A DNA stretch of 64,000 bases from Heterohyrax brucei (taxonomy: Eukaryota; Chordata; Mammalia; Hyracoidea; Procaviidae). Positions 46,502-59,164 of the stretch are shown here, piece by piece. The stretch is taken from assembly GCA_028571685.1 (NCBI GenBank), contig CM053162.1, positions 7,258,001 to 7,322,000 of the forward strand, given 5' to 3'. Each line of letters begins with the position of its first letter. Positions within the stretch are counted from its first letter, which is position 1. A program made the position numbers and the translations under genes. Below the pieces are notes generated by a model, which had not been told where the DNA came from, searched no databases, and saw only the letters and a list, made by a program, of their open reading frames with translations.

Positions 46502-46899
46502 CTACTTCATCCTGGAGCAGTCTCCCTGGAGCACTGGGCCAGCCAGTTTCTTTTCATTCATGTACTCTGTGCTCAACAAGGCCTCCTTACCCTCTTTGTC
46601 TCAGCAGGACAACTTCCCTTCCTCATGTGGTCATCCTCAAATCCTTCTTGTCTCTTTCGTGATTCTTCAAATATTGCAATCACTGTGTGTCATAGGCTAT
46701 TTGACTTCAGATTCATCATGAGACTAAATTCCACATCTGTTGTGTTCACAACTATACATCTAGTGCCTCCTACTGTGGTGGAGTGAATTACTGTCCTTCT
46801 AGCTACAGTCCTGTAGCTTCCACCAAGAGAAATGGACAACCTGCTAATACAAATATCAGGTGTCTGGAACTCTTGTAGAGGTTAGTCAGTTTTGCCAGC
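46502..46899. other. Unassigned intergenic DNA
   Basis: A plus-strand 126-codon frame begins in the SINE at 46406 and runs through the LTR end, so it is a chance frame. I recognise nothing in the rest. Confidence 0.4.
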
Positions 46900-47650
46900 C
46901 CACTAGGCTTAAAGGTAGCCAAACTCAAAGGTTGAGGGGGTGGAACCTCACTACCATCAGGAAGAGCCATGAGTAGAACATCTTTTTCGGGTTTAGGGTT
47001 TCTGCACTGAGAACCTTCCAGGACCAGAAGGCAGAGCTGTAACTCCCGAAATGGTGCAAGACATTATGAAATAGCAATAAGAGGCAGCAAGCACCACAGA
47101 GTTCAGAGTTAAAGAAAAAGCAACACGAAAACCAAGATGCGATCATAAGATGGCATGGTTGGCTACCCAGCCTGGGCAGCAAGGCAACTACAGTAGACTT
47201 GCTGACATACTGAGTGAGAGAGGTAAGTGCCTTTGGACAGGAGGCTTACTAGTCAAGTGGGGTGCCTCTTGGCACCTGGTGGTGGAGCTAAAGAACATTG
47301 GAATGCTTACTTGAACAGAGCAGAGGCCAGGCAGAGAGCAAAAGTCAAGAGTGAGGGCTGAGTTCTGAGGGCTGAGGGCTGAGAAGGCAGCTTGCACGTG
47401 GGCACTTCTGAGAAGAAGGTGTTCAGACTGAAGAAGTGCATCCTGAATCATTCCTGCTTCTTCTAAGTTGATCCTGATTGTGTATTTTGACCTGTTACTT
47501 CCCCCAATAAACTCCATAATCTTGAATATGGTCTGTGAGTTTTGTTTGGCCATTACAAAAAATAACCAAACCCAGCAGAGAACAAAGGGTCGAAGAAGGA
47601 ATGTCAGTTGTCAGCATTTGTAAAAAGTTTGGAGGGTGGAGGTAGTTTTC
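46900..47650 (+). repeat. Possible LTR-like repeat with polyadenylation signal
   Basis: The stretch 'cccccaataaactccataatcttgaatatggtctgtgag' followed by 'ggccattacaa' looks like the polyadenylation region of an endogenous retroviral LTR, and 'gagggctgag' is tandemly repeated at 47351-47387. I cannot name the family, and the limits are guesses. Confidence 0.35.
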
Positions 47651-47844
47651 TCTCTATCTCATAGGAGTCAGCCTTGGTCTAATGTTGATCTTGTTTCTCC
47701 CCTTGCCTCCTACAGTTAGACAAGGAGGTCTGATGTACATTATTTTACAAGTGCCTAGCACATAGTAAATATTCAAGAAATAGTTGTTCAAGATATAAAG
47801 GAGCAAACTTCCAAGTATTCATGGTGTATCCCTGTTATTATCTA

Positions 47845-47862
47845 CACCACCACCACCACCAC
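47845..47862. repeat. (CAC)6 microsatellite
   Basis: Six perfect CAC units. Confidence 0.95.
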
Positions 47863-47919
47863 TACTATCAGAATCTGTAGTATTTAAAACACATGCATCC
47901 AGATGGAATCAGAAAAAGA

Positions 47920-48105
47920 GGAAAACTAGGTTCAAAATCTTGAGCAGTCAAGTGACCTCTAATAGTCTCAGATGCCTTATCTGTAAAGTGAAACTGATAA
48001 TAACTGTGTGTTCCTCTGTCCTACGCAGTTGTCAAGTTCTCATATGGGTGAATATGTGCGAAAGGACATTATAAAGTGGCACACTCTAAGTACTACTTGC
48101 TGTCT
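47920..48105 (+). repeat. MIR, 3' part
   Basis: 'agtcaagtgacctctaatagtctcagatgccttatctgtaaagtgaaactgataataac' is the MIR 3' half, followed by its tail with 'aagtactac'. Confidence 0.75.
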
Positions 48106-48449
48106 TTGTATAATAACGTGTTTTTTAATATAGGCCTGATACACTCATGCGCAATGATCTTGAAAAACAGAAACTTACACCAGTGAGCAAGTTTACCTGT
48201 TATCACTCATTTCTCAAACCTCATGGGAACACTTCATGTTCTTAAGATCACAGATTTGTCATGAGTTAAATCAAATATGAATGACATTCTCTTGTTGCTG
48301 GTGCTCCTTGACTACTATTAATGAAAGCCAGCATAAAATTAAAATGGGCAGAATGTCATTTCCCTGTCATTATTGTGTTGCTGTTGAAGTTGTGGCTGTA
48401 CTGTGATCATCAGGGTAGAGAGATTTATCAAAAAAGGAAGGGGCATGCT
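48106..48449. other. Unassigned intergenic DNA
   Basis: No frame or repeat was recognised. Confidence 0.4.
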
Positions 48450-49135
48450 TTTTTAAAAATCATTTTATTGTGCTTTAAGTGAAAGTTTACAATCCAAATC
48501 AATTTGTCATACAAGACCTTGTACACATATTGCTACATAACTCTAGCTGCTCTCCCACCCTGTGACAGCATACTCCTCCCTTCTACCCTGTATTTTTATG
48601 TCCATTCAGTCAGCTCCTGTGCCCCTTTACCTTCTCATCTCATCTCTGAACAGGAGCTGCCCAGTTAGCTTCATGTGTATTATTAAGCCAAGAAGCACGT
48701 GCTTCACCAGTATCATTGTTATGCCTTATATCATAGTTGAATCTTTGTCTGAAGAGTTGGCTTCAGGACTGATTTCAGCTCTAGGCTAATAGGTGATCTG
48801 GGAGCCATGTCTTCTTGGGACCCTCTAGTCTGTTGGACCACCAAATTTGGTCTTTTAATAGAGTTTTAGTTCTGTATACCCATTTTTCTCCCTCTATGTC
48901 AGACCATCTATGCTGTACTCCCTGTAAGGGTAGTCACTGGTAGTGGCCAGGCATCATCCAGTTCTTCTGGTCTTATGCCGATGTAATCTCTGGATTGTAT
49001 AGCCCTTTCTGTCTCTTGGACCCATATTTTCCTTATATCTTTGATGCCTTTCATTCTCCTCTGCCCCAGGTTGTTTGGGAACAACTGATGCTACTTAGAT
49101 GGCTGCTTGCTAGCTTTTAAGATCCCTGTCAGGGG
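48450..49135 (-). mobile_element. L1 3' UTR, 5'-truncated copy
   Basis: Starts with the minus-strand 3' terminus ('ttttattgtgctttaagtgaaagtttac' on plus) after a T-run, and continues through the same 3' UTR as at 50508. It breaks off near 49135. It has no ORF sequence. Confidence 0.8.
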
Positions 49136-49295
49136 TTATGATAATTTGTCCTCTCACTGTCAAAGTACCACAGATCAACTTTGGTAGGACCATCTAAACC
49201 TATCAATCCAGCTTCTTAGGTGAGGACCACCACAGTAAGGCTGGATCTTCCTTCATCTTTCTAAATTGCATTCATAGAAATCTGGACGTAGTTTT

Positions 49296-49480
49296 GTGCC
49301 AGTTACCAGATGCACTTGAGTCTACTCTGACTTACGGCAACCTCTTGTGTTTCAGAGAAGAACCTGTGTTCCACATGACTTTCAATGGCTGTGATTTTTT
49401 GAAAGTAGATTGCTAGGACTTTCTTCTGAAACTCCTGTACATGGATCCAAATCTCCAACATGTGGTTAGCAGCCAAGTAC
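49296..49480 (-). repeat. AfroSINE, older variant
   Basis: 'gtctactctgacttacggcaacctc', then 'ttccacatgactttcaatggctgtgattttttgaaagtagattgc'. The tRNA head is worn ('gtggttagcagccaagtac'). Confidence 0.7.
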
Positions 49481-50507
49481 ATTAAAATATATGCCTTACT
49501 CAGGGACTCTGGGTCTGTGAGGGAATCCAATCTGGAAACAACCATAGAGGAAAATTAGAAGGAGACATGTTCCTTTTCACTTGGCCAATTCCACTCCCTG
49601 TATCTTCACCCCCATCTTTGACCACCCAAGCTCTCATAGTCCAGGGGAAAGTGTTAATTATATCTTGGAGGTTAGTTCCATGGCTTGCCAACAAGAACCA
49701 GAAGAAAACTAAATGCAGCAAGAAAGAAGTTAGAGGTATGCTGATAGGGTTTAGGGATGGGATTTCTTCCTCTCTTGTTCTTTGGCTGCTTCTGTTTTCG
49801 TAAAATGTGTTTCCTCCTTTAACTTCATGCAGCTGTATTCCAAGAAAATTAAAGAAAAGAGGGGAGAAAAAAACTTGTTAAATTTAAACTATTGAATTTC
49901 TGTAGGACACTGAAATATTTTTGAAGCTAATGGGGAGCTCTGAATAGTCTGTTTTAAATAATTACAGGAAAAACACATTGAAATAATTAGGAGTTGATAC
50001 TAGAACATTCAGTAAAATGAAATGACATTTTCATATGCTTATTAAACAGAATTTTATATTTGGTTTAGGGTGTTTCATATGAAGTTAGATGACATACACA
50101 CTGCATTATTGGGTGATTAGAAGAGCTAGTATAGTTTAGAGTTAGTATGGCATCATCATCAGATCTTTTTCTCTTAAAAAAGACAAAACTGTGCTTTAAC
50201 AGAAATAAGACCAACTGTAGCCTTTGAGACTTCAGCTTAAGTGGCTTAGGTATAATCCCCCTTGGTTGAAAGGGAAGATGTTAAATAGAGTCTGATTATC
50301 CTTTGCTTTTCTAATTCTGGAATGTTCTTTCTTCGGTGCTTAAAGAGTACATAAACACATAAAATTTCCCGCTCCCATCCTCTCTCATCTCATAGCAGGC
50401 TCTTATTCCTTCAGAAGAGTAAGTAGTCTTAATCTAATAGAAAAAAATATATATATATATTTGTCTTTAGCTCCACCTCACCACCTTCACAACATCTCTA
50501 CTCTCTT
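49481..50507. other. Intergenic DNA
   Basis: No recognised gene or repeat apart from an (AT)7 at 50447-50460. The frames of 73 to 80 codons here are not supported. Confidence 0.45.
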
Positions 50508-52032
50508 ATTATTGTGCTTTAAGTGAAAGTTTACAAGTCAGTTTGTCATACAAAAACTTACACACACATTATGTGACACTAGTTGTTCTACCAAAACCGT
50601 GGCAGCACACTCCTCCTCTCCACCCTTTATTTTGCATGTACAGGGGCCAAGTCTTCCAGGGACCCCTTAGTCTTCCAAATCAGCAAGTCTAGCCTTTTTA
50701 CTAGAACTTGAGTTCTCCACCCTCTATTTCTCCCATTCCACCAGGGACTCTGTGTTGAGTTGCCTGTCAGGACCATCATTGCTGGTAACTGGGCACCATA
50801 CAGTTCCCTCGGTTTCATGCTGATGTAGTCTCTGGTTTATGTGGCCCTTTTCTTCTCTTAGACTCCTTGTTCTTTTTCCTTGTTCCCTTGGCAGTGTTCA
50901 TTCTCCTTTGTTCCAGGTGGGTTGGGATCAGTTTGATGCTTCACAGATGGCCATTTGCTAGATTTAAGACCCCAGATACCACTCACTAAAGTGGAATGTA
51001 GTATCTTTCCTTAACAAAGTTTGTTACCTCAATTGACCTAGATGTCCCCATAAACTATGGACCCCAGAAACCCACCCCTATTACTCTGTCCTCAAAGTGT
51101 TTGCTTGCACACAGGAAGCTTCTCAGCTGATGTTTTAGTCTAATTGTGCTGTCTTTTCCTGCATTGTATGTTTTCCATTCCATCTCTAAAATGATGCTTG
51201 TCTACTATCTAGTTAGTGAATAACCTTCTCCCTCCCTCACCACCCTTATAACCATAAAAAACTGTTTTCTTCTGTTTTTAGATCTTTTCCTGAGTTGATA
51301 TAGTAGTGGTCTCATACAATAATTTTCCTTTTGCAACTAATTTAACTTAGTTTAATGCCTTTGAGTTTCCATCATATTGTGTTTCACAAATTCGTTGTTT
51401 TTCTTTATCATTGCTTAGTATTCCTTTGTGTGAATATTCCGTAGGTTTCTTTTTATCCGTTCATTCATTGATGGACATCTATTTTGTTTCCATTTTTGGT
51501 TCTTGTGAACAGTGCTGCAATGAACAGGAATGTACATATATCTCATTGTGTAACAGCTCTTTTTTCTCTAGGATCTATTCCAAGGAGTGAAATTGCTGAA
51601 TCGTATATTATGTCTATTTCCAACTTTTTAAGGAAACAGTAAGTCAGCTTCCAAAGTGGTTGTACCATTTAACATTCCTACTAGCATTTCCCCAACATTT
51701 ATTATTTTGTGTTGTTTGGATTAATGAGAGACTTGCTGGAGTGAGATGGTATCTCATTATAGTTTTGATTTGGATTTCTCTGATGGCTAATACTCAACAC
51801 TTTCTTATACATCTGTTAGCCACCTGAATGTCTTTAGTGAAGTGACAGTTCATAGTCTTTGCCCATTTTTATTTGGGCTATTTGTCTTTTTCTTGTTGAG
51901 ATTTTGCAGCATATTGTAGATTTTAGAGATTAGACCCTGATCAGATTTGTCATCTTCAACTTTTTCCCCCCAGTTTGTAGGTTGTGTTTTTATTCATTTG
52001 ATGAAGTCTGAGTGTGTTTGTTTTTTAGTATT

Positions 52033-53441
52033 TCCTTTTTTTTTAAAGTTTTTTTTTATTATTAAATAAAAAATTAAAGTGTACATACTCTGTGCTCACA
52101 ATACTAGGTTAAGAGAGGAGGAGTACACAAGTTGTGTTGAAGTTCCATTAATATTGATCTTCTTACTAATGTGTATTGTCACCAATTTCACCCAACCAAA
52201 TTTCTAACAACTATCTAATCTAAACCCTCGCCCCTTGCCCTCATGCCCTCCCAAGCCTCCCCACCCTTGTAGCCGTCAAAGAGTCTTTTCTATTATGTAT
52301 GAGTATGCTTTTAAGTTTTTATCGTAGGGGGTCTCATATAATAATTGTCCTTCTGTTGCTGACTAGTTTCACTCAACATAGTGTCCTCCAGTTGAGACCA
52401 AATTGAGAGATGTTTCCTGCTTTCATTGTTGTTCTTTATCGCTGTATAGTACTCCACTCAGTATGTATACCAAAGTTTATCTATCCATTCTTCTGTTGTT
52501 GAGCATCTGGGTTGATTCCAACTTTTTGCTATCGTGGACTGTGCTGCAGTGAACATTCGTGTGCATGTAGCAGTTGGTGTGAATGGCCTTGATTTTGTAG
52601 GATATATTCCAAGCTGGGTCAAGTGGTATATCTATATCCATTATTTTAAGGTAATTCTAAATTGCTTTCCAAAGAGATTGCACCATTCTGCAATCCCACC
52701 AACAGTGAAGGAGAGTTCCAATCTCTTCACAGCCTCTCCAACATTTATTGTTTTGTGTTCTTCGGATCATGGCCAATTTTGTTGGGGTGAGGTGGTATCT
52801 CATTGTCGTTCTGATTTGAATTCCTTTAATAATTAATGATCGTGAACATGTCCGCATGTGTTTTTTGGCTGCCTGGATCTCCTCTTTAGAGAAGTGTCAG
52901 TCCGTCTCCTTTGCCCATTGCTTAATTGGATGATTTGTCTTTTTCTTACTGATATTTTGTAGAACCTTATAGATTATGGAGATCAGGTGTTGGTCTGACA
53001 TAGAGTTGCCAAATATTTTTTCCCATTCTGTAGGTGGTCTTTTAATTCTTATGATGAAGTCTTTGGATGAGCAGAAGTATTTGATTCTTATTAACTCCCA
53101 TTTTTCTATTTCTCTTCTGATGAATGTGTTTGGTTTGTTAGATTTTGAAGTCTGTCTATATTGTGTATTAAAATGTCCATTGTTGATCCTATGTCATCTT
53201 GGATGAGTTTTATCGTTTTAGCTTTTATATTCAGGTCTTTTATCCAATTTGAGTTGATTTTTGTATAAGGTGTGAGATGGGTCTTGTTTCAATTTTTTGC
53301 AGATGGGTATCCAATTATGCCAGTACCATTTGTTAAAGAGACTGTTCTTACCCCAGTTCAAAATCTTAGGACCTTTGTCAAATATCAGCTATTCATAGGA
53401 GGATGGTGGTATCTCTGGGGTCTCTACCCTGTTTCATTGGT
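52033..53441 (-). mobile_element. Nested 5'-truncated L1
   Basis: On plus it begins with a T-rich stretch, the minus-strand poly-A, then the same 3' UTR and ORF2 C-terminus as 24191-25590. It stops at 'cattggt' (53441), where the host L1 resumes with 'aatctatctatcccag'. The CWRGC...LLHCWW Cys/His region of ORF2 is readable at 52857-52657. No obvious target-site duplication. Confidence 0.85.
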
Positions 53442-55768
53442 AATCTATCTATCCCAGTAATCTATCTTCTGTTCTGGTGTCTATGCACCATTGGTAACAT
53501 TTTGTACTCTGGTTATGCCGTGTATTAGGGCCCCCTTCATTGTCCTAATTTTTATTCTATGATCTTTATCATTTTAGATTTTATGTCTAGGTCTTTGATC
53601 CATTTTGACTTAGTTTTTGTGCATGGTGTAGGGTGTGAGTCTTGTTTCTTTCTTTTATTTCGGCAGGTGGATGTTCAGTTACGTTGACACCATTTGTTAG
53701 ACTGCCTTAGGCCAAATTAAAGGACTTTGGGGCTTTGTCAGCTACTCTTAAGTGGATGACTTTATATTTGGATTCTCAGTTCTGTTCCACTGATCTGTGA
53801 TCTGAGTTGTACCAGTAAACTACTAGGCTGCTTTGACTATAATGATAGTATAATATGTGCTGGGGTAATGTGAGGTCTCCCACTTTGTTCTTTTTCTTCA
53901 GCAATGCTTTATTTATTTATTTATCCATAGAAAGTTGGAAATTTGTTTCTCCATCTCATTGAAAAATACCATTGGGATTTGCATTAGGATTGCATTATTT
54001 TCATAGGTCACTTTGAGAATAGACATTATCACAATGTTGAGTCTTCCTATCTGCGAACAAGGCAGGTTTCTCCACTTACATAGATCTCTTTTGGTTTCTT
54101 GCGGTAGTGTCTTGTAGTTTTCTTTGCATAGGTCTTTTATGTCTCTGGTTAAATTTATTCCTAAGCATTTAACCTCCTTGGGCACTATTGTAAATGATAT
54201 TGATTTGGGGTGATCTCCTCTTCCGTGTCGTTTCAGTTGGTGTAGAGGAATCCAACTAATTTTTGTATGTTTATATTATAACCTGATACTTTGCTAGTCT
54301 TATGTTAGTTTTAGTAGGTTTTTTTTGTTGTGGATTCGTTAGAGTTTTTGATGTATAAGATTATATCTTCTCAAATAAATACACAAAAGTATATTTTCTT
54401 TGTTACAAGTTTGTATGTCCTTTATTTCTTTGTTTCTTTGAATGCCCTTTATTTGTTTTAGTACCTCTCACACAAAATTGAATACAAGTGGTGATCAAGA
54501 GCATCCTTTTCTGGTGTTTGTTCTCCAGGAAATGTTTTCAGACTCTCTTCTTTGAGAATGATATTAGCTTCTGGCTTTCAATAAATACCCTTTATTATAT
54601 TGTGGAATTTCCCTTGTATTCCTATTTTGCTAAGAGTTTTTATCAGGAGTGGGTATTGGACTTTGTTAAAAGCTTTTACTGCATTAATTGATTAAAATTA
54701 AGACGTTCATGCCTTTTGTTTTATTTACTCATGTAAATAAACAGTGATGACACTGTTTTCCTAATGTGAAACCATCCCTGAATCTTTGGCATGAATCACA
54801 CTTAGTCATGGTAAATTATTTTTGTTTGATATGTTGTTGAAATCTACTCTTTAGTATTTAGCTGAAGATATTTGCATCAAAGATCATGAGAGATACTGGT
54901 CTGTATTTTTATTTTTATTTATTTTTTTGTAGTATTTTTACCTGATTTTGGTATCAGGGTTATGCTATCTTCTTACAGTGACTTTGAGAGTATTCTATAG
55001 TTATCTATGCTCTGAAACACCTTTAGTCACAGAGGTGTTAACTCTCCTGTGAAAGTTTGGTAGAATTCTACAATGAATTTGTCAGGGTCATGATTTTATT
55101 TTTGTTATGCATTTTTTAAATTTCCTTTTCGTTCTCTTCATTTTGTTTAATTTTTCTACCTCTGCCTTAGTTTAGGTAGGTAATGTAGTTCTAGAAATTT
55201 ATCCATCTCCTTTAGGTTTTCAAAATTGTTAGAGCACAGTTTATCATACTATTCTGTTATGACATTTTAAATTTCACTTGCGTCTGTTTTCATGTTACCT
55301 GTCTTGTTTCTTATTCAGCTTATTTTCTTCCTCTCATGAGAGATGGGTCTTGGGTCTGGTTTTTCTTTGTCAGTTTGGCCAAGGGTTTATCAATATTATT
55401 AATCTTTTCAAAGAATAAGTGTTTGGTCTTATTAATTCTTTCAGTTGTTTTTCTATTTTGTATTTTATTCGATTCTAATCTAATTTTTATGATAAATTTT
55501 CTTCTGGTGCCCAAAGGTTTCTTTATCTGCTCCCTATTTGTTCTCATTATAGTGTTAATGCTTTAATTTGCACCTTTTCTTCTTTTGGGATGTGCACATT
55601 TGTTACTACAAACTGACTCTGAGAACTGCTTTTACTGTGTTCCAAAGCTTCTGGTAGGATGTGTTTTTATTCTTATTTGATTCTGTGAATGTCTGTATTC
55701 TATCCTTAATTTCTTCTATAATCCAGAAGCTTTTGAGCAAGATGTTGTTTGCTTTCCATGTGCTTGAA

Positions 55769-55791
55769 TTTTTTTTTTTTTTTTTTTTTTT
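55769..55791. repeat. T23 homopolymer within L1
   Basis: Twenty-three T in a row where related L1 copies have short T stretches of three to seven. Confidence 0.95.
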
Positions 55792-56989
55792 ACCCTGCTA
55801 TTTCTATCATTGATTTCTACTTTTATCCCTTTATGGTTAGAAAAGATGCTTTGCAATACTTCAGTCCCTTCCATTCTGTTAAGACTTGCTTTATAGCCTA
55901 ATGTGTGGCCCATTTTGGAGAATGTTCCATATGCATTGGAAAAGAAAGTATACTGGGCTGCTGTTGTGTGGAGTGTTCTGTACATGTCTATGAGATCAAG
56001 TTGGACGGTTGTGTCAATTAGCTCTTCTGTGTCTTTTCTGAGCTTCTTTTTGGATGTTTTATCCTTCGTTGAATGTGCTGTATTGAACTCTCTACTATTA
56101 TTGTGGAGCTGTCCATTTCTCTTTTCAATGTTGTTAGAGTTTGTTTTATGTATTTAAAAGCTCTCTTGTTAGATGTGTAAATGTTTAATATGGTTATATC
56201 CTCTTCATGTATTGACCCTGTAATCATTATATAATATCTTTCCTGATCCATTGTAGTGGATTTTAATTTAATGTCTATTTTATCAGAAATTAATTTTGTC
56301 TCTCCTGCTCTGTTTTGAGTGTTGTTTGCTTGATATATTTTTTCATCCTTTGAGTTTTAGTTTGTTTGACTTTGAATCCAATGTGTATCTCTTCTAGACA
56401 ACATATAGATAGATGATGTGTCTTTTTTTATCCATTCTGCCACTTTTCTGTCACTTCATTTATACATTTAGTCCATTTACATTCCATGTGATTATTGATA
56501 ATATGAGTTTAGTGCTGTTGTTATTTGCCTTTTTGTGTATGTTGCTGACAATTTTTTTCCACTTCATTGCTTGTGCTGAGTAATTTTTTTCTTTCTGTAT
56601 TTTCTATTCATCTTTTTCATTGTTGCTGGTTTTATGTTTGCTGAGTCTTTATGTTTTTCTTGTTTTTTTATTTTGGTGTGTAGGATTGGTAGTTTGCTTT
56701 GTGGTTACCTCAACATTTACCCCTATTTTTCTAACTTTAAATGACAATTTCATTTCTTTATATTCCCTTGACTTCCGCTCCATATGAAAGATATGTGACT
56801 ACATTTTCTTGTCCGTCTATTGTGTTATAATGTTGTCATCTTTTACATAACTACATCTCTGCTTCCATATTTTCAGTGTTTTAGCTTTGATTTATTTTTG
56901 TGATTTTCCTATCTGGATTGATATCTGGTTGCTGAGTCCTCTGTTGTAGTCTTGAGTTATCTGATGTTATTGATTTCATAACTAAAGAA

Positions 56990-57640
56990 CGTTGGAATTT
57001 TCTTTGGTTTTAGCAAATTCCTTGAAATCTTGTTTATCTGGAAATGTCCTAATTTCATTATCATGTTTTAGGGACAGTTTTTCTGGGTATGTCATTCTTG
57101 GCTGGCATTTATTTTTCCTTGAAGGCTTTATGTATGTCATCCCATTGCCTTCTTGCTTGCATAGTTTCTGGTTAGCTATCTGAGCTTAGTTTAGTTGACT
57201 GTCCTGTGCAGGCTATTCCCCAGCCATTATTGCAGTTCTCTGTTCATCTCTGATTTTGGCAAAGTTGATTGTATTTTGGTGACTTTATGTTGGGATCTAC
57301 CATGTGTGCAGTTCAACAAACATCTTGGACAGATAGCTTCTTGTCTTTCATGATATCAGGCAAATTTGCTACCAGCAAATCTTCAGCAAGTCTCTCTGTA
57401 TTTTCTGCTATTTACCCCCTCCCCCCTCCAGTCACTCATAGGTTATTTTTCTCGATAGAGTCCTACATCTTCTTCTTCTTCCTTTTTTAAATAATTCTGT
57501 TGTCTGATTTTTCCTCACATATGTTGGTGTCATGAACTTTATCTTCAGTCTCAGTAATTTGACCTTCCATTTGTCAGTCCTGCTCCTTTGACTTTCTATT
57601 GAGTTATTTAATGCTGACATTTTACAGTTAATTCTGTTTA
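56990..57640 (-). pseudogene. L1 ORF1 relic
   Basis: DNA-level match to ORF1 in order, with the C-terminal part near 57000-57180 (LGNF..., PISL) and the N-terminal part near 57600. The best open piece is 62 codons. Frames are broken repeatedly. Confidence 0.6.
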
Positions 57641-57790
57641 TGTTCTCTCTGTGTATTCTTGCCGTCTGTTCAATTTGTCATCATTTTCTGTTCTAAACGT
57701 CTTTGTTTTCTTAATTGCAGTGCCTGTGTCTTTCTTGGTTTGTCCTGCTTTTTGCTTCATCTCCTTCCTGATCTCTTGAAGAGTTCTGTA

Positions 57791-58319
57791 TAAGAGGTCT
57801 GACAAGTCCACAAACTTAATTGTTCTAATTGCTACCTAACCTCATTGCTAAATGTCACTATGGTTACCTTCAAAGTGCTACCATTGGAAAGCTATGAACC
57901 AACACCAACACTAGTTCACCTTTCGAAGCAATTTTGGAACTCTTTCTGGAAGGACCATTGAATACAGTGGCATGGTGGCAAGTTCATGACCTTAATTGTC
58001 TAATTGTCTTTGAGGGAGTTTTTAGCCAGTAAACTGATAGCTATACTGGAATGCCCTCCATACTCACCTGATCTGGCCCCAATGACTTTTTTCTTTACCC
58101 AAAACAACTATTGAAAGAAAGACATTTTGATGACGTTCAAGACATTAAGGGTAATACAACGACAGCTCTGAATGCCATTCCAAAAAAAGAGTTCCAAAAT
58201 ACTTTAAAGGGGGGACTAGGCATTGGTGTCAGTCAATAGCTTCCTAAGAGGGAGTACTTTGAAGGTGACAGTAGTAGCAGTTTCTAGGACGAGTTCACAA
58301 ATGTAATTGTCAGTCTTTG
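57791..58319 (+). mobile_element. Internally deleted mariner (Tc1/mariner) transposon
   Basis: A 529-bp element between TA dinucleotides (57789-57790 and 58320-58321) with imperfect terminal inverted repeats of about 28 bp ('ggtctgacaagt' at left, its partial complement at right, 'acaattacatttgtgaac' read in reverse). Plus-strand transposase remnants: 58055-58081 reads PPYSPDLAP, the mariner signature holding the third Asp of the DD34D triad, and 58255-58269 reads YFEGD, near the usual C-terminus. Full mariners are about 1.3 kb, so the first catalytic domain was lost around 57970. Cannot transpose by itself. Confidence 0.85.
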
Positions 58320-59164
58320 TATTAATCTCTTTCTTTATTCTATATTTAATAATTCTAAGAAGTTCTCTTCATCTGGGAGATTTCTTGATTCTTTGTTTTG
58401 GTGGCTTTTTGAAGCCGTCATTGTCTACCTCTTCATGTGTTTTGATGTTGACTGTTGTCTCCAAGCCATTGATAAGTTATTGTATTTGTGTGCATACATA
58501 TGTGTTTGCTTGCTGTGTCTTAGCTTCTTATTTTGTTTTGGTATATGTAAATAAACTAATTGTCAAGCTACTTTAACTATTGGGGCTTTTGAAGCTCTAA
58601 CATCCCGTCACCAGGAGGTGAGCTGAGGAGTCTGTTTACTTTCCTTCTATGAATCAGTCCAGGTGATTAAGTGGTTGGTCACCAAGTGTGTGATACACAC
58701 TGTTACCTATAGTCCTAGACAGGCAGGAGTGGTTGGTGTAGGCATAGGTACCTGGTTTATGAGGTCACATACTGAGAAAGGCAGGGAGTTGATAGCTTAC
58801 CCTTAGTGTCTGTCCCTAGAATGCATAGGTTGGTGGCTTTTGCAGTACAGCTACAGGGACCTAGTACTTCTGGCACTATTTCCTTGGTGTTTGTCCCTTG
58901 GCTGTACTGACCTGTCCCTGCTGGTGAAACAGAGGGTTCATGTCACGAAGTGAAAAGAAGTCAAAACCTCCCTCAAGCTGGTATTTCTACTCAGCATCCA
59001 GCTCACTTGCTGACTCTTTCTCACTTCTGTCTCCCGTTCTGAAACCTCACCTTGACTCTAAGATCCTAAGAAGCTTTAGTCATCTCTTCTGCTTGCTCCT
59101 ACTTCATAGTCATGACTCACAGTTGGCTGTAGGGACTGGGAGGCATCACTTGCCCTTCGACTCC

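Larger units (their letters stand above)
51400..56500 (-). pseudogene. L1 ORF2 relic split by nested L1
   Basis: Recognisable pieces: endonuclease segments at 56251-56018 and 55985-55716, the DKPLAKLT region at 55547-55320, and RT downstream with CLGINLTRDIKDLCKENYKTL (54185-53913). The C-terminal region is at 51420-51900. The nested L1 interrupts it at 52033-53441. A T23 run at 55769-55791 (A on the coding strand) breaks the endonuclease. Many stops. Confidence 0.75.

Noticed and set aside
46406-46786. 126-codon plus-strand frame
   Set aside because: It starts within a SINE tail and crosses an LTR end, so it has no common origin.
47188-47553. 121-codon minus-strand frame
   Set aside because: Lies in LTR-like sequence containing a polyadenylation signal on the opposite strand, with no recognisable domain.
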